Shown here piece after piece: positions 1-4,854 of a stretch of 21,713 nt of DNA (its first letter is position 1; every line of letters begins with the position of its first letter). Both the position numbers and the translations under genes were made by a program. The stretch is taken from IMG/VR virus record IMGVR_UViG_3300022467_001034, positions 1 to 21,713 of that record. One strand, 5' to 3'. The stretch is from a virus. The notes below the pieces were generated by a model, which was given only the letters and a program-made list of their open reading frames with translations, made no database searches and was not told the DNA's origin.

Positions 1-2
1 CG

Positions 3-74
3 CAGTCTGGATACTGCAACACGCCCCCGAATACTTGGAACCGACAAGAAGAGGCACAGCATAAGTGGCCCTAG
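3..74 (+). CDS. Possible 3' end of an upstream gene (frame uncertain)
   Basis: The first 64 bases probably hold the tail of a gene that begins before the window. The frame starting at base 3 runs open to a TAG at 72-74 and overlaps the next gene by 10 nt. The frame starting at base 2 ends at a TAA (62-64) directly abutting the next start, which also fits the tight packing seen elsewhere. I prefer the frame from base 3 because the base-2 frame uses codons that are rare in this window (ATA, paired AGA). About 23 residues are too few to name a function. Confidence 0.25.
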   Translation, partial: QSGYCNTPPNTWNRQEEAQHKWP

Positions 75-1018
75 AGACCTTTCAGTTCCTTGACAGCCTC
101 GTGCCGGACAATCCTGTCGTGAGCGATGGCCTTGTCAACGGCGACGACCATATCCGGGGCATCAAGTTTGCCCTGAAGCAGTCCTTCCCGAACATCACGG
201 GAGAAGTGACTGCAACGCAGACCGACCTCAACACCGTCAACACGGGCGTTGTAAAGCTTCAGAGCGCTGGAGTGTTCTTCAGTGCCAACACGACTGACGG
301 CTTCGTCAACTCGCTTGCTGGCGATATCGACGTGCAGCTTCAGGGCGCTGTAGCAGCGACCTTCCAGCGCACAGGCGGCGTCAACTTCTTCAAGGTGAAG
401 GGCGCTCTCCAAGTTGATACGAGCATCACAGGCCCCGGCATGTGCCCCATTGGGTCCATCGTGGTTTGGCCCTCTGACACTCTGCCTCCCACAACGGAAG
501 GCGTGTTCACTTGGTGCAACGGCGCGACGTTCAACAAGACCGACTACCCTACTGCACACGACCGCCTCAACGGCAATGGCACGACGTTCACTGTCCCGAA
601 CTACCAAGAGGTAGCTTTGGTGGGCAAGAGCGGTATGGGAGGCGCAACGTCTCCGGGGCTGCTCAACAGCATCTCATCGAGCCTCAAGGCTGTCCTCAAC
701 GCCATCTTCGGCAGCGACACTCAGTCGCTCATCGCCAATCAAATCCCGACCATCACAGGCGCTGGCTCAAGCTCCGGTAGCTTCTCTGGCAGCATCTCAG
801 GAACGGCCAACACGGTCATACTTGGCAACTCGTCGGGCGGCGGTATCGGTGGTGGTGGCTCCTTCGGCGTCACAGGCAACGCTGGTGTGACTGGTAGTTG
901 CTCTGGCTCCTACTCAGGCTCCGCTTCGATCACGTCGAACAACACTGGCGGCAGTGCTCCTGTCCACAACAACGTCCAGCCCTCGAAGGCTGTGAACTGG
1001 ATCATCCGAATTGGGTGA
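65..1018 (+). CDS. Tail fibre / tail collar protein
   Basis: This 317-aa protein is a probable virion fibre. Its N-terminus has the pattern GDDHIRGIKFALKQSFPNI, which recurs at the virion-proximal end of many phage fibre proteins. Residues about 125-195 match the tail-collar domain (PF07484 pattern): PIGSIVVW, then WCNG, then a TFTVPNY motif. The last ~110 residues are Gly/Ser-rich and repetitive (SGSFSGSISG and similar) and end in NWIIRIG, a common end for collar-type fibres. The start is GTG at 65, preceded by AAGAGG at 49-54, about 10 nt upstream. It lies apart from the other fibre genes (16934-19685) and is followed by a long non-coding gap, so it may close a transcription unit. The collar domain is seen in the sequence; host binding is inferred. 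Confidence 0.85.
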   Translation: MALETFQFLDSLVPDNPVVSDGLVNGDDHIRGIKFALKQSFPNITGEVTATQTDLNTVNTGVVKLQSAGVFFSANTTDGFVNSLAGDIDVQLQGAVAATFQRTGGVNFFKVKGALQVDTSITGPGMCPIGSIVVWPSDTLPPTTEGVFTWCNGATFNKTDYPTAHDRLNGNGTTFTVPNYQEVALVGKSGMGGATSPGLLNSISSSLKAVLNAIFGSDTQSLIANQIPTITGAGSSSGSFSGSISGTANTVILGNSSGGGIGGGGSFGVTGNAGVTGSCSGSYSGSASITSNNTGGSAPVHNNVQPSKAVNWIIRIG

Positions 1019-1063
1019 TCATCTTCATCTGCAATCCTGACAGTGGATTTGGGGGTAAGGGGG

Positions 1064-1138
1064 CTATAGAGCCCTCTAAAGCTCCTTAAGAGCAACTATG
1101 ATGATGATCTATAGAGATCATTCCTTACAGCTATAGAG
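1064..1138 (+). repeat. Three copies of CTATAGAG (candidate phage-type promoter motif)
   Basis: The octamer CTATAGAG occurs at 1064-1071, 1109-1116 and 1131-1138. The first two copies overlap hairpin loops. The core CTATAG is the initiation-side sequence of T7- and SP6-type phage promoters, but the upstream recognition bases of the three copies do not agree with each other or with those consensuses. No phage RNA polymerase gene is in the window. A promoter role is therefore speculative. The repetition itself is seen directly. Confidence 0.3.
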
Positions 1139-1239
1139 AGCTTCATAAAGGCTCTCTAGGAAGCTCCTAAGAAGCTCTTACAAGCTTACCCCTCTAGTTC
1201 TCTCAACATCATCCCTCTTCCGTGCCCCAAGCGAAGCGA

Positions 1240-1269
1240 CCCACCTTTGGTGGGGCGTGAGCGCTTACG
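1240..1269 (+). other. Hairpin and near-palindrome just before a start codon
   Basis: CCCACC (1240-1245) and GGTGGG (1249-1254) form a perfect 6-bp stem with a TTT loop. It overlaps at base 1254 with the 16-nt near-palindrome GCGTGAGCGCTTACGC (1254-1269), imperfect at one pair. The ATG of the next gene lies 7 nt further on and has no recognisable Shine-Dalgarno sequence. It could be an RNA structure controlling that start or a protein-binding operator. Confidence 0.4.
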
Positions 1270-1276
1270 CACGGCT

Positions 1277-2902
1277 ATGGAGCATCCATTGAGCCTCCCA
1301 AAGCTCCGCAACCTCGACAAGTACGGGGTCATCACTGACGTTGACCCGTTCGACTTGCCACTTGGTGCTTGGTCGATGGCTCTCAACGTTCGCTTCGAGA
1401 ATGGCCGTGTTAGCTCTGCGCCTGTGTGGCGAGCTGTTGGCAATCCTCTCAGCAACACCAGCCCTCGCTTTGTGTTCGTCGCGAACAAGGCTGACAGTTC
1501 AACGTCCATCTACGTGTGTAACTTCGATGGGACTGTGATCGATTGGACACCTAACGCTGAGACTGATGTTTCCATTACCGGCTTCACGACCAACGAAGCT
1601 GAAGCACAGTGGACTGGTGCAGCCCTAGCAGGCGTCGTGTACCTCAATCGGGAAGACAGGCACCCTTGGTGTCTGAAACCAACCGACAGCATCTTCTCTG
1701 AAGTCCCTCTGTGGGACAGCGGATGGCACGCGAAGATCATCCGTGCTTACGCTGGTGCGCTGGCAACCTTCAACATCACCAAGGATGGCGTTCGCTATCC
1801 TACGATGGTCAAGACTTCCGATATCGTGGCTGATCCGGGTGTGCCCCCTCCCTCATGGGATGCGACCGACGCAACGACCAACGCAGTCGAGAACCCCCTT
1901 ACGGAGATGAATGGCGAGATTGTCGAAGCTCAGCAGCTTGGCAACGCCATGATCATCTACAGCAACCAAGAAACTTGGCAGATGGCTGCTGATGGTAGTG
2001 ACGATGTTTACTCGTTTCGCCCTCTGCCCTTCTCGAAGGGTGCAATCGGGACCAACTGCGTCGTTGAAGTAGATAATCAGCACTACGTGTTCGGGGCAGA
2101 CGACATTTGGAAGCATGACGGCCTGTCGAGCGAGAGCATCGCAGACGCCAAGGTGCGCAAGTTCGTCTTCAACACCCTCAACGCCAAGCAGAGCGACCGC
2201 TTCTTCGCCTCGTACAACCCATCGAAGAAGACCATCAGCTTCAACTACGTCAGTGGTGATGCCTACGTGGTCTTCAACGGCAAGGGATGCAACCGCGCGG
2301 CTGTCTATCATATCCCCACGGGGACTTGGACGTTCGATGACGTGCCTCTGGCATTTGCCTCTGGCTACGCGAAGGTCTCTCTACAGACACAGACGTGGAC
2401 CAACGTAACAGGTACGTGGGCGACGGCTGGCGGTACGTGGCAGGACCTCGAAGACGGCTTCAAGCGCACCCTGGTCTATGTGGGCGAGAACGCCAGTGGG
2501 CTCACAGCGCGCGTTTACGCACGCGACGACTACGGCCAAGGCTCAAACCTCTCCTCTGACGTGGACACGGTAGCGACGCGGCCGGGTATGCTCCTGCGTG
2601 AAGGCATCGACCTTGACGAGTTGGACGCTGAGCTTCGAGGCTACAAGGTGCTCCTAGCACTCTGGCCTCAAGGCCGCCTAGACCCCTCTGCTGCTCCCAT
2701 GAGCTTCACGGTTGGTGCGACTGACTACCCGTCAGTGCCATACGTCTATGACCCTGCTCAGACCTACGACACAGCCGAGAACTACAAGCTGGACTTCCAA
2801 GCGGCTGGGCGCTTCCTCAGCTTGAGGATGGACTACCCCGACTACAAGACAATGAGCCTCAGCGGTTTCGATTTCGATATCGACACCACAGGCTCACGAT
2901 AG
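1277..2902 (+). CDS. Nozzle / packaged-DNA stabilisation-like tail protein
   Basis: This 541-aa protein resembles the beta-rich nozzle or stabilisation proteins (P22 gp10-type role) that plug the head-tail channel of short-tailed phages. The N-terminal pattern DVDPFDLPLGAWSMALNVRF is typical of these proteins. Mid-protein repeats such as MIIYSNQETW, KGAIGTN and HYVFGADDIWKHDG look like propeller blades. A Trp-repeat segment (TWTNV, TGTWAT, GGTWQD) precedes the C-terminal beta region. The frame is open from a TTG at 1247 and GTG at 1250, but I chose ATG 1277 because family-like sequence begins just after it. No clear ribosome binding site precedes any of the three. Structured non-coding regions flank it on both sides, so it may be transcribed separately. 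The family is inferred from pattern, without a database search. Confidence 0.7.
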   Translation: MEHPLSLPKLRNLDKYGVITDVDPFDLPLGAWSMALNVRFENGRVSSAPVWRAVGNPLSNTSPRFVFVANKADSSTSIYVCNFDGTVIDWTPNAETDVSITGFTTNEAEAQWTGAALAGVVYLNREDRHPWCLKPTDSIFSEVPLWDSGWHAKIIRAYAGALATFNITKDGVRYPTMVKTSDIVADPGVPPPSWDATDATTNAVENPLTEMNGEIVEAQQLGNAMIIYSNQETWQMAADGSDDVYSFRPLPFSKGAIGTNCVVEVDNQHYVFGADDIWKHDGLSSESIADAKVRKFVFNTLNAKQSDRFFASYNPSKKTISFNYVSGDAYVVFNGKGCNRAAVYHIPTGTWTFDDVPLAFASGYAKVSLQTQTWTNVTGTWATAGGTWQDLEDGFKRTLVYVGENASGLTARVYARDDYGQGSNLSSDVDTVATRPGMLLREGIDLDELDAELRGYKVLLALWPQGRLDPSAAPMSFTVGATDYPSVPYVYDPAQTYDTAENYKLDFQAAGRFLSLRMDYPDYKTMSLSGFDFDIDTTGSR

Positions 2903-2903
2903 C

Positions 2904-2928
2904 TCCCGAATAGGCTCTGCCTGCGGGA
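2904..2928 (+). terminator. Composite hairpin right after the nozzle gene
   Basis: The stem TCCCG/CGGGA (2904-2908/2924-2928) encloses a second stem AGGC/GCCT (2912-2915/2919-2922, loop TCT). It starts two bases after the TAG stop. Its position suits a terminator, but no U-run follows, so stabilisation or processing of the mRNA 3' end is equally possible. Confidence 0.35.
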
Positions 2929-2946
2929 TAGCCAAAGGACTACCGT

Positions 2947-2970
2947 ATGGGCTCCGGCTATCGTCGATAA
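2947..2970 (+). CDS. 7-codon mini-ORF with a good ribosome binding site
   Basis: AAAGGA at 2934-2939 lies 7 nt before ATG 2947, which opens an ORF encoding MGSGYRR and a TAA stop (2968-2970). The same AAAGGA box precedes the genes at 13022, 13630 and 15995, so ribosomes would be expected to load here. The stop lies inside the hairpin 2956-2972, so translation would melt it. It could be a leader peptide, the broken start of a lost gene (the fibre gene at 16934 also begins MGSG), or chance. Confidence 0.3.
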   Translation: MGSGYRR

Positions 2971-3208
2971 CCCCAAGCGTAGAATGCAGTGTCTCCCATA
3001 TGGGAAGGCACAGTGCCGTGCGATACGGCTAGGGGCCTACAAGACCACGCTCATGACGTGGCCGGGAGGAGTTGATCACCTCCCGCTTACATTTCAAGAG
3101 CCAATGCGGCCCACGCGCGATCAGTGGGGTACATGACCAGCGCCTCTGCCTCCCTCCCCGTACACAAAGCCGGGTGACAGGTACGCGCTGGCCCTCCCTT
3201 GGACACAC

Positions 3209-3379
3209 ATGGCCGACACAGACGTTCTCAAGCAATACCGCGTGGGCGATCCTCCTACACTGCCGGGCAGCGACAAGCTGTACCTGTCTGAGGAGTTGAA
3301 GCGCATCTCAGCCGCGATCAACCTGCTTGTGCAGGTCGCAAAGAAGCTCGAAGCGCGGATGACTGCCAATGGGATTTGA
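3209..3379 (+). CDS. Small 56-aa phage protein, function unknown
   Basis: The ATG at 3209 opens a 56-aa ORF: YRVGDPPTLPGSDKLYL, then SEELKRISAAINLLVQVAKKLEARM. The first half is Pro/Gly-rich. The second is a clear amphipathic helix of about 28 residues that could form a coiled coil. Small proteins with a LYLSEELKRI-like start to such a helix are common beside phage tail and ejection genes, but I know of no assigned role. The ribosome binding site is weak (TTGGA about 6 nt upstream), and the gene follows the structured region 2903-3208. Its last 11 bases overlap the start of the next gene (ATG 3369), supporting translational coupling. Confidence 0.65.
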   Translation: MADTDVLKQYRVGDPPTLPGSDKLYLSEELKRISAAINLLVQVAKKLEARMTANGI

Positions 3380-3809
3380 GTTTCACGCCGAGCACGAGCT
3401 TTCCTCCTCCGATGAGTATCGCTCAGTGCTTCACGAGCTTCGTGACGAGCACGGCAACCAGATGCTCTGTATCCACATGGACGTGAATGCTGCCCACTTC
3501 AAGCCATCCACGCTGAAGAGGATGCAACACGAGTTTGCGTGTCTCCGTCAATGTACGGACGCGCCGATATTCGCCATCGAAGACATTCCCGACGACGCCA
3601 AATGGGCTCGATACGTCGGTCACATGGGCTTCGAGTTCTCCAGTCGTGTTGAATGCACGGACGGTCACTCGCGACGATGCTTCGTCAGCAACAAAAAGAA
3701 CAAGAATGACGACTTCCAGCACTTCCTCGACGCAGAGCAGCGCTCCGTGGTCAGTACAGCAGCCGTACCTGACGCAAGCGTTCGGTCAGGCCTCGACCAA
3801 CCTCAATAA
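3369..3809 (+). CDS. GNAT-like acetyltransferase-fold protein
   Basis: The gene encodes 146 aa. The middle follows a pattern I associate with small GNAT-fold proteins of podoviruses: HMDVNAAHFKPSTLKRM, then CTDAPIFAIEDIPDDAKWAR, YVGHMGFEF and RRCFVSNKKN. The 'wa+yv..mGF' and 'r+.Fvs' elements resemble the last strands of a GNAT domain. A textbook acetyl-CoA loop (Q/RxxGxG/A) is not evident, so catalysis is doubtful. Its start overlaps the 56-aa gene by 11 nt. Its last ~34 codons overlap the next gene out of frame, and this tail (after FVSNKKN) looks low-complexity and may be a by-product of the overlap. The role in the virion is unknown. Confidence 0.6.
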   Translation: MGFEFHAEHELSSSDEYRSVLHELRDEHGNQMLCIHMDVNAAHFKPSTLKRMQHEFACLRQCTDAPIFAIEDIPDDAKWARYVGHMGFEFSSRVECTDGHSRRCFVSNKKNKNDDFQHFLDAEQRSVVSTAAVPDASVRSGLDQPQ

Positions 3810-4854
3810 CGCCAACGCGAACACCTACACGGGTCCGCAGATTGCGCAGATGACCCCTGATCAGCTTGCGAACTTCCGCAACATGATCGGGTACGGCTCC
3901 AACCTCAACGGCGCTAACACGTCTGGCACGGTTGGAGCGACGACTGCCAATCAGGGCTCTAGCGCCCTTGGTGCAGCCCTTCAGGGCCTCACGAACTATA
4001 CGCCGCAGGGTACGCCTCAAGACAACATCGACTACGCCAGCAAGGTCGCCAGTGACGGAAACGTCAGCGCCTTGACGCAGGCGGCGATGCGTGACGCTAC
4101 CAATCAGGTCAACGAGCAGACGCTTCCTGCCTTGGCTCGTGCGAACGCCATGAGTGGCAACACCATGAGCAACCGCAACGCCATCTCTCAGGGATTGGTG
4201 GAGCGCGGCTTGGCCGATACGACCGCCGACACGAGCGCGAACATTCGCGGTCAGTTGTTCAACGCTGGTCTGTCGCAGGCAGAGCAAGCACGAGAGGCAA
4301 ACAACAACAGCACACTCTCTGCGCTTACTAGCGCGGCAGGTGCTGGCACAGGTGCAGTCGGAACTGGTGTTGGGGCTATTGGCTCTGGCATCGATCAGGC
4401 TGGAAATCTGTTCAACCTCGCTGGTCAAGGCGGCGCTGGACTTCAGCAGAACAACCAGAACGCCATCGACAACTCGAAGGGCGTTGATGAGTACGCCAAC
4501 AGTCAGGCCGCTCAGAACCTTCAGAACTTCTTCAACATCATCGGTGGTCAGAATTGGGGCGGAACGTCTTCGGGTACGCAGACGAGCACACCGAGCACTT
4601 GGAACACCATCGGCTCCGCCCTTGGTATTGGCTCAGCGCTGTTCAAGCTCTCCGACCGCCGCCTGAAGAAGGACATTCGCTGCATCGGACAGGCCGACAA
4701 CGGCTTGCCGATCTACACGTTCCGCTACCTCAACGACCCCAAGGGCGAACTCCACATGGGCTTCATGGCTCAGGACGTGGAGAAGGTTAAGCCAGAAGCA
4801 GTGTCGAAGGTTGGTGGTATCATGGCAGTCAACTACGAACTGGCAGTCAACTAA
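3706..4854 (+). CDS. Virion protein with C-terminal S74-type chaperone motif
   Basis: This is a 382-aa protein. The N-terminus (PWSVQQPYLTQAFGQASTNL) matches a pattern common in short-tailed phage ejection or tail-associated proteins. The centre is rich in Asn, Gln, Ala and Gly. The C-terminus from residue 316 has SDRRLKKDI, then LPIYTFRYLND, HMGFMAQDVEKVKPEAV and VNYELA, the signature of the S74 intramolecular chaperone (PF13884), here in a short form of about 67 residues. In the family the Ser of SDRRLK is linked to self-cleavage. I chose ATG 3706 (weak AAGAACAAG upstream) because conserved-looking sequence starts right after it, although the frame is open further upstream. It overlaps the previous gene by 104 nt and the next by 1 nt (TAATG). 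Confidence 0.75.
   Translation: MTTSSTSSTQSSAPWSVQQPYLTQAFGQASTNLNNANANTYTGPQIAQMTPDQLANFRNMIGYGSNLNGANTSGTVGATTANQGSSALGAALQGLTNYTPQGTPQDNIDYASKVASDGNVSALTQAAMRDATNQVNEQTLPALARANAMSGNTMSNRNAISQGLVERGLADTTADTSANIRGQLFNAGLSQAEQAREANNNSTLSALTSAAGAGTGAVGTGVGAIGSGIDQAGNLFNLAGQGGAGLQQNNQNAIDNSKGVDEYANSQAAQNLQNFFNIIGGQNWGGTSSGTQTSTPSTWNTIGSALGIGSALFKLSDRRLKKDIRCIGQADNGLPIYTFRYLNDPKGELHMGFMAQDVEKVKPEAVSKVGGIMAVNYELAVN

Larger units (their letters stand above)
1019..1276 (+). other. Non-coding hairpin-rich intergenic region
   Basis: I see no gene in this 258-nt gap, which is visibly poorer in GC than the flanking genes. It folds into a row of short stems: 1058-1065/1070-1077 (8 bp, one G-U, loop ATAG), 1081-1084/1090-1093, 1104-1110/1115-1121 (7 bp, loop ATAG), 1134-1141/1151-1158 (8 bp, 9-nt loop), 1157-1161/1165-1169 (loop AGC) and 1168-1172/1176-1180 (loop AGC). 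A further stem lies at 1240-1245/1249-1254. It separates the collar fibre from the nozzle gene, so termination, promotion or RNA processing are all plausible. None of the stems is followed by a clear U-run. Confidence 0.6.
2903..3208 (+). ncRNA. Structured non-coding region, candidate phage RNA
   Basis: This 306-nt stretch has no convincing gene beyond a 7-codon ORF, yet it is full of strong stems in series: 2904-2908/2924-2928 enclosing 2912-2915/2919-2922; 2956-2962/2966-2972 (one mismatch); 2989-3011 around the palindrome CCCATATGGG (2995-3004); 3015-3019/3025-3029 (loop GCGAT); 3045-3049/3057-3061; 3063-3069/3079-3085 (7 bp, loop AGTTGATCA); and a long-range 7-bp helix CCAGCGC/GCGCTGG (3137-3143/3185-3191). 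It does not fold as a tRNA by eye. It could be a non-coding RNA, a structured leader of the next genes, or a set of processing or termination hairpins. The stems are seen in the sequence; a function as RNA is inferred. Confidence 0.4.

Noticed and set aside
1037-1070. Sigma-70 type promoter from CTGACA and TATAGA
   Set aside because: The spacing is 22 nt, well beyond the usual 16-18 nt, and the -10 match is imperfect.
1058-1190. CRISPR array
   Set aside because: The repeated elements are short palindromes with different arms and irregular spacing, with no repeat-spacer unit and no cas genes.
2984-3136. 50-aa + strand ORF inside the structured region
   Set aside because: It has no ribosome binding site, an atypical composition and overlaps five strong hairpins. 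I judged the region non-coding.
2903-3208. tRNA or tmRNA gene in the gap
   Set aside because: The stems do not make a cloverleaf, there is no T-loop GTTCRA element at the right spacing, and no CCA-type acceptor end.
3680-3720. Programmed -1 frameshift joining the GNAT-like gene to the S74 gene
   Set aside because: The downstream frame is +1 relative to the upstream one, the A-rich run is not a canonical X XXY YYZ slippery site, and ATG 3706 explains the start.
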